A stretch of 64,000 nt of DNA from Paracoccaceae bacterium (GCA_014872815.1 WKFK01000011.1:124001-188000), one strand, 5' to 3'; positions 15,551 through 24,858 are shown, counted from the stretch's first letter. Numbers and translations: made by a program. Notes: generated from the letters alone by a model not told the origin.

Positions 15551-15919
15551 TCAAGCGACGTCAGACAGGACGCGGGCCAGTTCGAACAGGCGCCGGCGTT
15601 GGTTTTCCGGAATGGCATAATAGCTGCGGATCAAATCCAGCGCTTCTTTGTCCGCCATGATGTCGGCAGGTACGCTGCTGGAGCTTGCGCCATCACTGTC
15701 AGTTTCAAGGCCTTCAAAGAAGAAGCTCACTGGCACATCAAGAGCGTCGGAAATATCCCAAAGCCGAGAGGCGCTGACGCGGTTGGCTCCGGTTTCGTAC
15801 TTTTGAATTTGCTGAAACTTGATTCCGACCTGCTCGGCCAGTTGTTGCTGAGTCATCCCCGTCAGCCACCGGCGTTGGCGGATTTTTTTGCCAACATGTA
15901 CGTCCACTGGATGTGTCAT
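15551..15919 (-). CDS. XRE family transcriptional regulator
   Basis: 122 residues. HTH of the Cro/CI type: VGKKIRQRRWLTGMTQQQLA, GIKFQQIQKYETGANRVSAS, LWDISDALDVPVSFFFEG. A Ser/Ala linker leads to a C-terminal helix LIRSYYAIPENQRRRLFELA that may dimerise. Such one-domain regulators are common and conserved in alphaproteobacteria. The ATG at 15919 follows AAGGAG at 8 nt. An 8-bp inverted repeat lies 89 bp upstream and could be its operator. Confidence 0.88.
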   Translation of the reverse strand: MTHPVDVHVGKKIRQRRWLTGMTQQQLAEQVGIKFQQIQKYETGANRVSASRLWDISDALDVPVSFFFEGLETDSDGASSSSVPADIMADKEALDLIRSYYAIPENQRRRLFELARVLSDVA

Positions 15920-16007
15920 CACACGTCTCCTTCCGAATTTCACATCAGATAACACCGCAAGCCCAAAAAACAGGCATTTACCAGCGTCACCAAGTCTTTT
16001 AGTGAAG

Positions 16008-16032
16008 TTATCGCGCATCCCTTTCGCGATAA
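16008..16032. promoter_or_regulatory. Perfect inverted repeat, candidate operator
   Basis: TTATCGCG-N9-CGCGATAA in the 336-bp gap (15920-16255) between the divergent XRE regulator and quinone oxidoreductase genes. It could serve the XRE protein on itself or its neighbour. The remaining gap is AT-richer and shows no gene or other element. Confidence 0.45.
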
Positions 16033-16255
16033 TTCACCTTAGCAGTTTTCGCCTTATAATCAAGGGAAAGAATGTGTCCTTACCCTTCTGGATAGTGTCG
16101 CCCATTCAATCGGAGATTGTCATGTTAAGCAATTCCTGCTCCCCCGAATGTTCAGCCAGAGGGTGACGTCGTGTCGCAATCCTCTGTTTTCAAGGGATCA
16201 GCTTTGACTTGCTGGTGGGCGCTTGTGTATTCGAGTCGAAGATCAGGAGATTAAG

Positions 16256-17218
16256 ATGCGCGCTTTTCAAGTTTCGTCCCATGATACGCCCCCAACCCTC
16301 GTTGATATCAGCAAACCTGAACCTGGCCCCGGAGAGATACGAGTCCGCATCAAAGCCTGCGCGCTGAACTTTGGCGATTTGCTGATGATCAAGGGCACCT
16401 ACCAGGCAACACCACCGGTGCCATTCACGCTTGGCATGGAAGTTGCGGGCGTTGTGGATGCGGTGGGGCCGGACACACATGGACCTGCTGTTGGCACGGA
16501 TGTGCTTGTTTTTGGGGGCAGCGGCGGGCTGGCAGAATTTGGCGTGTATCCGGCGGAGAGCGCCGTGCCGATGCCGAAGGGCATGAGCTTTGAGGACGCG
16601 GCAGCCTTCCCAGTGGCCTACGGCACCAGCCACGTGGCGCTCGACCACCGGGCGAAATTGCAGCCGGGCGAAAACCTCTTGGTGCTCGGCGCCGCGGGCG
16701 GCGTGGGCCTCACGGCGGTGGAGCTGGGCAAGCTGATGGGCGCCAATGTGATTGCCTGTGCCCGCGGCGCGGACAAGCTGAAGGTGGCCAAGGCTGCCGG
16801 TGCAGACCACCTGATTGACGCCACAGATGCGGACATTCGCGCCGAAGTGAAAGCCCTTGGCGGTGCCGATGTGGTTTATGACCCGGTGGGCGGCGAACAG
16901 TTCAAATCGGCTTTCCGTGCCTGCAACCCCGAGGCGCGATTACTGCCGCTGGGCTTTGCCAGCGGAGAGGTGCCGCAAATTCCAGCCAACCACCTGCTGG
17001 TGAAAAACCTAACGGTGATCGGCCTCTACTGGGGCGGGTACCTTTCGTTCAAGCCAGAGGTGTTGACCGGCAGCATGCGCACGCTGTTTGGCTGGTATGG
17101 CGAAGGCAAGCTGAAACCTCATGTCAGCCATGTCTTGCCGCTGGCGCAGGCGGCAGAAGCCTATGAGCTCCTGCGCAGCCGCAAATCCACCGGCAAGGTT
17201 GTTGTGACGGTCGACTGA
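16256..17218 (+). CDS. Zinc-independent quinone oxidoreductase (MDR superfamily)
   Basis: 320 residues. GroES-like N-terminal domain (MRAFQVSSHDTPPTLV, ALNFGDLLMIKGTYQ, FTLGMEVAGVV) and a Rossmann domain with GAAGGVGLTAVELGKLMGA (NADPH). The Cys residues of zinc alcohol dehydrogenases are absent, placing it with QOR/crotonyl-reductase-like enzymes that reduce quinones or enones. CAGGAG precedes the ATG at 16256. It converges on the LysR gene, with two bases between the stops. Confidence 0.88.
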   Translation: MRAFQVSSHDTPPTLVDISKPEPGPGEIRVRIKACALNFGDLLMIKGTYQATPPVPFTLGMEVAGVVDAVGPDTHGPAVGTDVLVFGGSGGLAEFGVYPAESAVPMPKGMSFEDAAAFPVAYGTSHVALDHRAKLQPGENLLVLGAAGGVGLTAVELGKLMGANVIACARGADKLKVAKAAGADHLIDATDADIRAEVKALGGADVVYDPVGGEQFKSAFRACNPEARLLPLGFASGEVPQIPANHLLVKNLTVIGLYWGGYLSFKPEVLTGSMRTLFGWYGEGKLKPHVSHVLPLAQAAEAYELLRSRKSTGKVVVTVD

Positions 17219-17220
17219 CT

Positions 17221-18114
17221 TTAGCCGACCACACCCAAGCGGGGCGGGCTTTCCAACGGGGTATGCACCGGCTGAAAGCTCTTGCGGATCAACTCGGCCA
17301 GATGGGCGACCATGTCGCCCTTGGCCTGCTCCGCGCCATACATATTGATGTGCTGCTCTCCAAGCTCGGGCAGCACGCCGCCGTGTTCGATCACTTCCAG
17401 ATGACGCGGTTCTGTGCCTTGAATCATGGCACCTACGCCAAGGTCGGCGGCTATTGTGGCTTCCACGGTGCGGTCCGATTCCGTTTCCACCGAGCTTTCC
17501 CATTCGATGCCCGCCTTATCCAATTGACCAATCGCGGTGGGGCGGAACAGACATTGGCGACCTGAGGCAAAAGGGATCGGACGACGACGCCAACTGGCCC
17601 CGCCCGGCGCACCGATCCAAACCAATGGCAAGGTGCACAGGCCTTCGGAATTCTCCGGCGTGTTGCGTTCCGTTGTCAGAATGAGGTCGATCTCCCCCTT
17701 TTCAAACTGCTGTTTCAGCTCAACCGTGAAAGAGGAACACAGGTTGACTTTCACCCTGGGAAAGGCGGCAGAGAATTGCTGCATCACACGCGGGATGGTC
17801 GGGTAGACGATGTCATGCGGCACGCCCAGGGTGACGGAGCCTTCAAATTCATCATGGCTCAGACGGCGCATGATTTCGTCATTGAGAGTGACCATGCGAC
17901 GGGCGTATCCCAACATCTGTTCCCCAGCAGGTGTCAGCGCGATGCCACGCCCGGAGCGATCGAGCAGGGCCACACCGATCAACTCCTCAAGACGTTTGAG
18001 CTGCATGGACACCGCTGATTGGGTCAGGTGCAAAAAGCCCGCGGCCTTTGTCACGCCCCCCATATCCGCGACGGCAACAAAGCTTCGCAGCGTGGTTACA
18101 TCAAGATTGCGCAT
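17221..18114 (-). CDS. LysR family transcriptional regulator
   Basis: 297 residues. Winged HTH at the N-terminus (TTLRSFVAVADMGGVTKAAG, QSAVSMQLKRLEELIGVALL, GIALTPAGEQML) and a substrate-binding domain with VTLGVPHDIVYPTIP and EIDLILTTE. The ligand and targets are unknown. It points away from the DUF1127 gene at 18275; the 160 bp between them are AT-rich and probably hold both promoters. Confidence 0.92.
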   Translation of the reverse strand: MRNLDVTTLRSFVAVADMGGVTKAAGFLHLTQSAVSMQLKRLEELIGVALLDRSGRGIALTPAGEQMLGYARRMVTLNDEIMRRLSHDEFEGSVTLGVPHDIVYPTIPRVMQQFSAAFPRVKVNLCSSFTVELKQQFEKGEIDLILTTERNTPENSEGLCTLPLVWIGAPGGASWRRRPIPFASGRQCLFRPTAIGQLDKAGIEWESSVETESDRTVEATIAADLGVGAMIQGTEPRHLEVIEHGGVLPELGEQHINMYGAEQAKGDMVAHLAELIRKSFQPVHTPLESPPRLGVVG

Positions 18115-18274
18115 GACTGTTCCTCAAATGATCTAGGTTTCTGATGAGTTATCACGATCCGTGATGAACTCCGTCACAAACATTCGCTTTCAAAATACAC
18201 ATAGACCGCCATATACATCAAGTAATTTGATGCAGACCCGAAGATCAATCGCAAACAAGGAAAGGAGCGACCCC

Positions 18275-18481
18275 ATGGCCTTCATCACCACTTCCTCCGC
18301 CCCGCGTGGTTCCAAACTGTCCTTTGCTGGCGTTGTTAAAGCCTTTGCCGTGTCCCGTCAGCGCCGTCAGCTGGCGCAACTCGACGACGCCGCGCTGCAA
18401 GACATGGGCTTGAACCAAGCGGATGTGGACTTCGAATTGAAACGTTCCGCGTGGGATGTGCCATCCCATTGGCGCGGCTGA
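18275..18481 (+). CDS. DUF1127 small protein, second copy
   Basis: 68 residues. DUF1127 core FAVSRQRRQLAQLDDAALQ-DMGLNQADV, with a longer C-terminal tail ending WDVPSHWRG than the CcaF1-like protein at 4367. AAAGGAG lies 6 nt before the ATG. Unlike that gene it is not followed by CCUCCUCCC hairpins; one 12-bp hairpin follows. Its role is unknown; DUF1127 proteins are basic, and some bind RNA. Confidence 0.85.
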   Translation: MAFITTSSAPRGSKLSFAGVVKAFAVSRQRRQLAQLDDAALQDMGLNQADVDFELKRSAWDVPSHWRG

Positions 18482-18502
18482 GACAAACGTTAACATTGAT
18501 GC

Positions 18503-18533
18503 GGATTTTCGCCGTTTGAGGCGGCGGAAATCC
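18503..18533 (+). terminator. 12-bp hairpin after the second DUF1127 gene
   Basis: GGATTTTCGCCG/CGGCGGAAATCC with a 7-nt loop and one G-U pair, favouring the plus strand. Not followed by a T-run, so termination is uncertain. Confidence 0.5.
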
Positions 18534-18623
18534 TTGAATTTGCGCCTCCCCTCACCGATATTCTCTGTTGAAACCCTCTGAGCGTCAGGTTCTGGGGGCA
18601 ATAAAGTTAACTCGGAGGCTTTG

Positions 18624-19400
18624 ATGGCTGAATTTGACACGATCCGCGGCACGGCAGCTGCCAGCGCGGCTCAGATTGACGAGGGCCTGCGCGCCCACAT
18701 GAACAAGGTATATGGCAACATGTCCGTGGGCATGTTGATCACCTTTGCCGCCGCTTGGGCTCTGTCCGGCCTGGCCGTGACAACCGATCCGTCCGGTGCC
18801 GTGGCACAAATCGGCGCTGACAAATACCTCACGTCCTTTGGACATGCGCTGTACGCATCCCCGCTGAAGTGGGTCATCATGTTTGCCCCTCTGGCGATGG
18901 TGTTTGGCTTTGGCATGGCGATCAACCGGCTGTCCGCCGCTGGCGCGCAACTGTTCTTCTACACCTTTGCGGCTCTGATGGGCGCCTCGATCAGCTCGAT
19001 CTTCCTGGTGTTCACCGGTGAGTCGATCATCCAGACCTTCCTGATCACCGCGATCGCCTTTGCGGGCCTGTCGCTCTACGGCTACACCACCAAGAAGAAC
19101 CTGTCCGGTCTGGGCACCTTCCTGATGATGGGTCTGATCGGCCTGATCGTGGCATCGATTGTGAACATCTTCCTGCAGTCTTCTGCAATGGCATTTGCGA
19201 TCTCCGCAATCGGTGTGCTGATCTTCGCAGCCCTGACCGCCTATGACACGCAGAAAATCAAGAACGACTACATCCAGCACGCCCACATGGGCGACGGCGA
19301 GTGGCTGGCGAAATCCGCGATCATGGGCGCTCTGACCCTGTATCTGGACTTCATCAACCTGTTCATGTTCCTGCTGCAGTTCCTCGGCAACCGCGAGTGA
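18624..19400 (+). CDS. Bax inhibitor-1/YccA family membrane protein
   Basis: 258 residues with seven membrane segments and the UPF0005/BI-1 signatures MNKVYGNMSVGMLITFAAAW and YDTQKIKNDY near the C-terminus (the conserved Asp/Lys motif of the family). Bacterial members are proton- or calcium-leak channels or interact with FtsH protease (YccA). The ATG follows CGGAGG; a TTG one codon earlier is unlikely. A strong terminator follows. Confidence 0.9.
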   Translation: MAEFDTIRGTAAASAAQIDEGLRAHMNKVYGNMSVGMLITFAAAWALSGLAVTTDPSGAVAQIGADKYLTSFGHALYASPLKWVIMFAPLAMVFGFGMAINRLSAAGAQLFFYTFAALMGASISSIFLVFTGESIIQTFLITAIAFAGLSLYGYTTKKNLSGLGTFLMMGLIGLIVASIVNIFLQSSAMAFAISAIGVLIFAALTAYDTQKIKNDYIQHAHMGDGEWLAKSAIMGALTLYLDFINLFMFLLQFLGNRE

Positions 19401-19420
19401 TCCTTGTAGGATAGCAATAG

Positions 19421-19451
19421 AAAAGGCCGGTCACAGTGACCGGCCTTTTTT
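19421..19451 (+). terminator. Rho-independent terminator, BI-1 gene
   Basis: AAAAGGCCGGTCAC/GTGACCGGCCTTTT, nearly loopless, T6 tail; symmetric, so it may also end the GNAT gene coming from the right. Confidence 0.9.
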
Positions 19452-19454
19452 GTA

Positions 19455-19982
19455 TCAGGCGTATTCCGGGGCGCAGAGGCTTCGACGCATTTGGATAGCT
19501 GGGAAATGTACGCCGGGCGCGAGAGTGAGCTCCACTTCGGCAGCTTCCTCAAAGCCCATGGCCGCATAAAAGGGTCGCGCGGTGTAGGTGCTCATACAGC
19601 TCATCTGCCGCATGCCATGCGCCTCAGCCGAGGCCAGAGACACGTCAATCAAGGCCCTAGCCACGCCGCGGCGCAGCCAATCTGGACGGGTCGCCACATG
19701 GCGGACATGGCCTAAATCGGTTCCACTCACGCCACGCGACGGGCTGAGGTCGGTCCAGCCCCCCGCCCCGACAATGGCATCGGTCTCAGCACATTCAGCC
19801 ACAAAGTACGTACCACAGGCCAACAATGACCTGCGCGCTTTGGTGATCAGGGGAAGCGCCCCCTCAAGCACGGTGTCTTCGTAATCCTGCGGCAGCAGAT
19901 CCGGGTAGGACTGCGCAAACAGCGCGGACACGGCCTGACGATCATCAAGGCTAGCGGGGCGGATAAAGAATGGGTGGGGCAT
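19455..19982 (-). CDS. GNAT family N-acetyltransferase
   Basis: 175 residues. GNAT fold with IRPASLDDRQAV at the start, GHVRHVATRPDWLRRGVARA (strand 4 and the acetyl-CoA pyrophosphate loop, R-R-G-V-A/G form), and FYAAMGFEEAAEVEL at the end. The substrate is unknown. CAGGAGGG precedes the ATG. Confidence 0.88.
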   Translation of the reverse strand: MPHPFFIRPASLDDRQAVSALFAQSYPDLLPQDYEDTVLEGALPLITKARRSLLACGTYFVAECAETDAIVGAGGWTDLSPSRGVSGTDLGHVRHVATRPDWLRRGVARALIDVSLASAEAHGMRQMSCMSTYTARPFYAAMGFEEAAEVELTLAPGVHFPAIQMRRSLCAPEYA

Positions 19983-20042
19983 GTTGGGAACCCTCCTGAA
20001 GAAAACTTATTGTTTTTGTTCAGGCGCGGTTTCCCAGAAAAG

Positions 20043-20076
20043 CAAAAAGCCGCGCCTTGGTTTGGCGCGGCTTTTG
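20043..20076 (-). terminator. Terminator of rpmG
   Basis: AAAAGCCGCGCC/GGCGCGGCTTTT with a 7-nt loop, 21 bp after the rpmG stop; symmetric. Confidence 0.85.
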
Positions 20077-20097
20077 CATGTGTCTCAGAAAGGGATC

Positions 20098-20265
20098 TTA
20101 CTTGATCTTGCCTTCTTTGTACTCGACATGCTTGCGCACCACCGGGTCGTATTTGCGGACGACCATCTTTTCGGTCATGGTACGTGCGTTTTTCTTGGTC
20201 ACGTAGAAATGGCCCGTGCCCGCGGTCGAGTTCAGACGGATCTTGATTGTCGTCGGCTTCGCCAT
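20098..20265 (-). CDS. rpmG: 50S ribosomal protein L33
   Basis: 55 residues, full length: [50 protein letters not shown]. The zinc-binding Cys pairs of the C+ form are absent, so this is the zinc-free type. AGGAG lies 7 nt before the ATG. Confidence 0.97.
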   Translation of the reverse strand: MAKPTTIKIRLNSTAGTGHFYVTKKNARTMTEKMVVRKYDPVVRKHVEYKEGKIK

Positions 20266-20483
20266 TGTACTTCTCCTGCGACGGGGCACAGATACCCCGT
20301 GTAAATCTCTTGAAGCCCGCCTTTTAATGATGGCTGGGGCCGAGTCAATGGGTTTGGCGCGGGATTCCTCAAGAAAAGTGCAATCCGTTGAAAATTACCC
20401 CGCCTGACCGCTTTGCAGCGCGGAAACGAAGGAGTAATTTTGCCCAACTACAAGGAGGCGAACCTCTTTGAAAGGGAAAACAC

Positions 20484-21530
20484 ATGGCTTGGTTCTGGAT
20501 CGCGACAACGATTCCCGTGGTGCTTTTGGCGCTTGGCGGGCTGTTGGGGGGGCTCTGGGCCGTGGCCGCGCTGGTCTATATGAGCGGGCTGATCCATGTG
20601 ATGGACCGGCTGGTGCAGGGCGCGGCGGCGAAAACCGGTGACGACGGCGAGTTTCCAAGTGGGATGCGGCTGTCTCTGGTGCTGGGGCTCGCACATTTTC
20701 CGCTGATGATGATAGCGGTGCTGGCTTTGGCGGGCGTCACAGGGATCAGCCTTGGCGCCAAGATTTGCTGCTTTCTGGCGTTTGGGCTGTTCTTCGGACA
20801 GGTCAGCAACGCCAATGCCCATGAGTTGATCCACAAACCGGCAAGGTTTGCGCGCAGACTGGGCATGTGGGTCTATATATCCCTGCTGTTTGGGCATCAC
20901 ACTTCGGCCCACCCCAAGGTGCATCATATTTGGGTGGCGACCGAGAAAGACCCCAATAGCCCCAAAGCGGGCGAGCATTTTTATCACTTCTGGCCGCGGG
21001 CTTGGATTGGGTCATTTAAGGCCGGATGGCAGGCGGAGACCGCCATGCGGGCGCGGGCTGGAAGCCGCAAATCGCTGCTGCATCCCTATGTGATCTATGT
21101 AGGCGGTGCGTTTTTGTGCCTTGCCGTGGCGGCCCGTCTGGCAGGCCTGAGCGGTGTGGTGGCCTATGTGGCGCTGGCGAGTTACGGCAGCATGCAGCTT
21201 CTGCTGTCAGACTATGTGCAGCACTACGGCTTGCATCGGCAGATGCGCGAGAACGGCAAGCCGGAACCGGTGGGGCCGGAGCACAGCTGGAACGCGCCGC
21301 AGCTTTATACCTCGGCCCTGATGCTGAATGCGCCGCGCCATTCCGACCACCATATGGTGCCAACGCGCGACTACCCTGCGCTGCAACTGGACAAAACAAC
21401 CATGCCCGTCCTGCCGCGCTCCCTGCCATTGATGGCGATCTTAGCACTTTGGCCGCGCCAGTGGCGACGCGTGATGGATCCCCGCGTTGAGAAGCTGGAA
21501 GTGGCAAAACTGCGCGCATCACATCAATGA
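20484..21530 (+). CDS. alkB: AlkB-type alkane/fatty acyl hydroxylase (membrane di-iron monooxygenase)
   Basis: 348 residues. Several membrane segments carry the histidine boxes of the family: HELIH (113-117), GHHTSAHPKVHH (137-148) and NAPRHSDHH (282-290), plus YVQHYGLHRQ. These ligate a di-iron centre that puts a hydroxyl on a terminal carbon, with electrons from rubredoxin. No rubredoxin is fused or adjacent. It is shorter than E. coli-expressed Pseudomonas AlkB (about 400), as in many marine homologues. AAAGGGAA precedes the ATG. Confidence 0.88.
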   Translation: MAWFWIATTIPVVLLALGGLLGGLWAVAALVYMSGLIHVMDRLVQGAAAKTGDDGEFPSGMRLSLVLGLAHFPLMMIAVLALAGVTGISLGAKICCFLAFGLFFGQVSNANAHELIHKPARFARRLGMWVYISLLFGHHTSAHPKVHHIWVATEKDPNSPKAGEHFYHFWPRAWIGSFKAGWQAETAMRARAGSRKSLLHPYVIYVGGAFLCLAVAARLAGLSGVVAYVALASYGSMQLLLSDYVQHYGLHRQMRENGKPEPVGPEHSWNAPQLYTSALMLNAPRHSDHHMVPTRDYPALQLDKTTMPVLPRSLPLMAILALWPRQWRRVMDPRVEKLEVAKLRASHQ

Positions 21531-21568
21531 GACTGGATTGACGCCTGCGCCTCAGGCAGCATGGCATC

Positions 21569-21967
21569 ATGAAGTATGTGAGCATTGTTTTGGCGCTGTT
21601 CAGCAGCGCGGCGGCGGCACAGGACGCTATGACAGCAGCCGAATTTGAGGCCTATGTGTCCGGCAAGACGCTGTTTTATGAGGCGGACGGGCGGCGTTAT
21701 GGCGTGGAAGAGTACCTGTCAGACCGGCGCGTGCGATGGGCGTTTTTGGACGGCAGCGGCCAGTGCAAGGATGGCTACTGGTATGAAGAGGCCGGGCAGA
21801 TTTGTTTTGTCTATGAGGACAATCCCGGCCCGCAGTGCTGGAGCTTTTACGAAAGCGGGCGCGGGTTAAGCGCCAAGTTTGAGAGCGAGCCGGACGGGCG
21901 GCTGCTATATGAGATCGAGAACACCAACGAAGAGATGCTCTGCCTTGGACCTGACGTGGGTGTGTAA
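21569..21967 (+). CDS. Small exported protein of unknown function
   Basis: 132 residues. A signal peptide (MKYVSIVLALFSSAAAAQ) is followed by a compact domain with four Cys (in GQCKD, QICFV, PQCWS, MLCLG) that could form two disulfides, and YEADGRRYGVEEYLSDRRVR. It resembles small periplasmic proteins common in the Roseobacter group, function unknown. It is 38 bp downstream of alkB and may be co-transcribed. Confidence 0.72.
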   Translation: MKYVSIVLALFSSAAAAQDAMTAAEFEAYVSGKTLFYEADGRRYGVEEYLSDRRVRWAFLDGSGQCKDGYWYEEAGQICFVYEDNPGPQCWSFYESGRGLSAKFESEPDGRLLYEIENTNEEMLCLGPDVGV

Positions 21968-21976
21968 CGCCGCCCT

Positions 21977-23512
21977 TTAAAACAGGCTGCCCTGCTCTGG
22001 TGGCGGCGCCTTCTTCGCTTTGGGTTTTGGTGCGGGTTTGGGTTTTTCCGGTGCAGGCTGCGGCGGTGCAGAAGAAGCAACTGCGCCCCCTGCCCCAACG
22101 GACAGACGGCCATCGGCAAATTCAATTTCCAAAGCGGTCGCGGCGCTGGCCTCGGCAGAGGTTTTGACCAATTGACCGTCCCCACGCACCACAGCATAGC
22201 CGCGCTGCAAGGTGGCGGTATAGCTAAGCGTTTCGCGCATGCGATCCAAGGAGGCGAGACGGTCTTTCAGCGTTTGCACCTGACGGGTGCCTGCATCTGA
22301 CAGGCGGCGCGACAGATCGCCCACCTTGTCTTTCTGACGGGTAATGTCGCGGGACAACGCATCCACAGACAGGCGGTCGCCATAGCGGCCTAACTGCTGC
22401 CGCCGGATTTCGATCATGCGCAACAGGGTTTTGTCGCTCAGACCGCCGGACTTCTTCGCAAGCGTCACACGGCGGGACTGGATGCCGGATTGCAATGCGC
22501 GGGGTAGCGCATCGGCGGCGGTGTCCAAACGCTGACGCGGGGTTTGCAGCAGGGTGTCGGCACGCGGTAGCGCACGGGCCAGATCGCGCAAGCGTTGGTC
22601 GCGTTGGCGCAGGCCTTGTTCGAGGCCACGTGTGAGGCGCGCGCCTTGTTCTTCGACCCAGGCCAACATGTCGAGCCGCACCGGCACAGCCAATTCGGCC
22701 GCTGCTGTTGGGGTTGGCGCACGTTTGTCGGAGACAAAATCGATCAAGGTCGTGTCGGTTTCGTGGCCGACAGCGGAGATCAGCGGGATGTCAGAGGCAG
22801 CCGCGGCGCGGGCCACCACCTCTTCGTTGAAGCCCCAGAGGTCTTCGATGCTGCCACCGCCTCGAGCGACAATGATCAGATCCGGGCGCGGCATGGCGCC
22901 ACCGGGGGTGAGCTTGTTGAAACCTTCAATGGCGTTGGCCACTTGCGGCGCACATTGCTCGCCTTGCACAGCGACGGGCCAGATCAGCACTTTGCGCGGA
23001 AAGCGGTCCCGCAGGCGGTGCAAAATATCGCGGATCACGGCCCCGCTGGGCGAGGTCACCACGCCGATGATTTCCGGCAGGTACGGCAACGGCTTTTTAC
23101 GCTCCTGCGCAAACAGGCCCTCGGCCTGCAGCATGGCTTTGCGCTTTTCCAGCATCGCCATCAGCGCGCCGACACCTGCCGGTTTCAGGTCTTCGATTAC
23201 CAGTTGGTATTTGGATTGACCGGGGAAGGTCGTCAGCCGCCCGGTGGCGACCACTTCCATGCCCTCTTCAGGCCGGGTGGACACCCGTGCGGCCACGCCC
23301 TTCCACATCACCCCGGCGATCACCGAACGGTCATCTTTCAGGTCCAGATAGACGTGACCAGAGCGCGGAAAAGACACGCGGCCAATCTCGCCTTTGATGC
23401 GCACGTGGGAGAACTCGCCCTCGATCATGCGTTTGATCGCGCCGGAGAGTTCGGTGACGCTGAATTCCGGGGCGTTTTCGCCCTCTCTTGGGTCGTCGAT
23501 CAGATCGGACAT
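21977..23512 (-). CDS. xseA: Exodeoxyribonuclease VII large subunit
   Basis: 511 residues. N-terminal OB fold (FSVTELSGAIKRMIE, VRIKGEIGRVSFPRSGHVYL), the catalytic domain with GVVTSPSGAVIRDILHRL and IVARGGGSIEDLWGFNEE, a long coiled-coil (about 300-440), then a Pro/Lys-rich tail. It degrades single-stranded DNA with XseB, which is not here. An in-frame TTG at 23548 would add 12 residues; the ATG at 23512 fits homologues better. Divergent from purD, with 83 bp between. Confidence 0.95.
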   Translation of the reverse strand: MSDLIDDPREGENAPEFSVTELSGAIKRMIEGEFSHVRIKGEIGRVSFPRSGHVYLDLKDDRSVIAGVMWKGVAARVSTRPEEGMEVVATGRLTTFPGQSKYQLVIEDLKPAGVGALMAMLEKRKAMLQAEGLFAQERKKPLPYLPEIIGVVTSPSGAVIRDILHRLRDRFPRKVLIWPVAVQGEQCAPQVANAIEGFNKLTPGGAMPRPDLIIVARGGGSIEDLWGFNEEVVARAAAASDIPLISAVGHETDTTLIDFVSDKRAPTPTAAAELAVPVRLDMLAWVEEQGARLTRGLEQGLRQRDQRLRDLARALPRADTLLQTPRQRLDTAADALPRALQSGIQSRRVTLAKKSGGLSDKTLLRMIEIRRQQLGRYGDRLSVDALSRDITRQKDKVGDLSRRLSDAGTRQVQTLKDRLASLDRMRETLSYTATLQRGYAVVRGDGQLVKTSAEASAATALEIEFADGRLSVGAGGAVASSAPPQPAPEKPKPAPKPKAKKAPPPEQGSLF

Positions 23513-23595
23513 GGGTGCGCTGCTCAGTTCCCTTGTTTCCTGTGCCAAGCCACCTTAGAACGCCGCAAAGCGGAGGCCAAGCGGAAGGCGGCAAC

Positions 23596-24858
23596 ATGAA
23601 CATTCTTATTCTCGGCAGCGGTGGACGTGAGCACGCACTGGCATGGGCGGTGATGCAGAACCCGAAATGCGACAAGCTGATTGTGGCACCGGGCAATGCG
23701 GGCATCGCGCAGATTGCGGAATGCGCCAGCTTTGACATCGAGGATGGCGGCGAGGTTGTGACCTTTGTCGCGGCCAATGCGATTGATTTTGTCATTGTCG
23801 GCCCGGAAGCGCCGCTGGCGGCAGGTGTCGCAGATCGGCTGCGCGAAGCCGGTGTGCTGGTGTTTGGCCCGAGCCAAGCGGCCGCCAAGCTGGAAGCCTC
23901 CAAGAGCTTCACCAAAGAGATTTGTGACGCGGCCAACGCGCCGACCGCAGGCTATGGCCACTTCACCGATGCAGACGCCGCCAAGGCTTACATCCGCAAA
24001 CAAGGCGCGCCGATTGTGGTGAAAGCCGACGGTCTCGCAGCGGGCAAAGGCGTGATTGTGGCAATGGACCTGCAAACCGCGCTGGATGCGGTGGACGACA
24101 TGTTTGGCGGTGCTTTTGGTGGCGCGGGCGCCGAAGTGGTTGTTGAAGAGTTCATGGAGGGTGAAGAGGCGTCGTTCTTCATCCTGTGTGATGGCAAGAC
24201 CGCCTTGCCCGTCGGCACCGCGCAGGACCACAAGCGCGTGGGCGACGGTGACACTGGGCTGAACACCGGTGGCATGGGCGCCTATTCGCCTGCACCAGTG
24301 TTGTCTGACGAGATTGCGCAAAAGGCGCTGGATGAGATTGTGCAGCCGACCATCGATGAGATGGCGAAGCGCGGCACGCCGTATCAGGGCGTGCTTTATG
24401 TGGGTCTGATGATCAAAGACGGGCAGCCGCGTCTGGTGGAATACAACGTACGCTTTGGCGATCCGGAGTGTCAGGTGCTGATGATGCGTCTGGGGGCACA
24501 GGCGATGGACCTGATGCATGCCGCGGCCGAAGAGCGGCTGCATGAGGCGCAGGTGAACTGGGCAGATGACCATGCGATCACCGTCGTGATGGCGGCCAAT
24601 GGTTATCCTGGGTCCTATGAGAAGGGCTCGGTGATTGGCGGGCTGGATGCCATTACCTCCGACAGCAAGAACATGGTGTTCCACGCGGGTACCACCGAGA
24701 AAGACGGGCAAATCACCGCGTCCGGTGGCCGTGTGCTGAACGTGACGGCACGGGGTGCCAGCCTGCAAGAAGCGCGCGATCGGGCCTATGCCATGGTCGA
24801 CGCGATTGACTGGCCCGGTGGGTTCTTCCGCCGCGACATCGGCTGGCGCGCGCTTTAA
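23596..24858 (+). CDS. purD: Phosphoribosylamine-glycine ligase (GARS)
   Basis: 420 residues, full length. Makes glycinamide ribonucleotide in purine synthesis. Seen: LGSGGREHALAWA (N-domain), IVVKADGLAAGKGVIVA (ATP-grasp loop), DHKRVGDGDTGLNTGGMGAY (the GARS signature) and VEYNVRFGDPECQ (metal site). GGAAGG precedes the ATG. Stands alone, divergent from xseA. Confidence 0.97.
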   Translation: MNILILGSGGREHALAWAVMQNPKCDKLIVAPGNAGIAQIAECASFDIEDGGEVVTFVAANAIDFVIVGPEAPLAAGVADRLREAGVLVFGPSQAAAKLEASKSFTKEICDAANAPTAGYGHFTDADAAKAYIRKQGAPIVVKADGLAAGKGVIVAMDLQTALDAVDDMFGGAFGGAGAEVVVEEFMEGEEASFFILCDGKTALPVGTAQDHKRVGDGDTGLNTGGMGAYSPAPVLSDEIAQKALDEIVQPTIDEMAKRGTPYQGVLYVGLMIKDGQPRLVEYNVRFGDPECQVLMMRLGAQAMDLMHAAAEERLHEAQVNWADDHAITVVMAANGYPGSYEKGSVIGGLDAITSDSKNMVFHAGTTEKDGQITASGGRVLNVTARGASLQEARDRAYAMVDAIDWPGGFFRRDIGWRAL

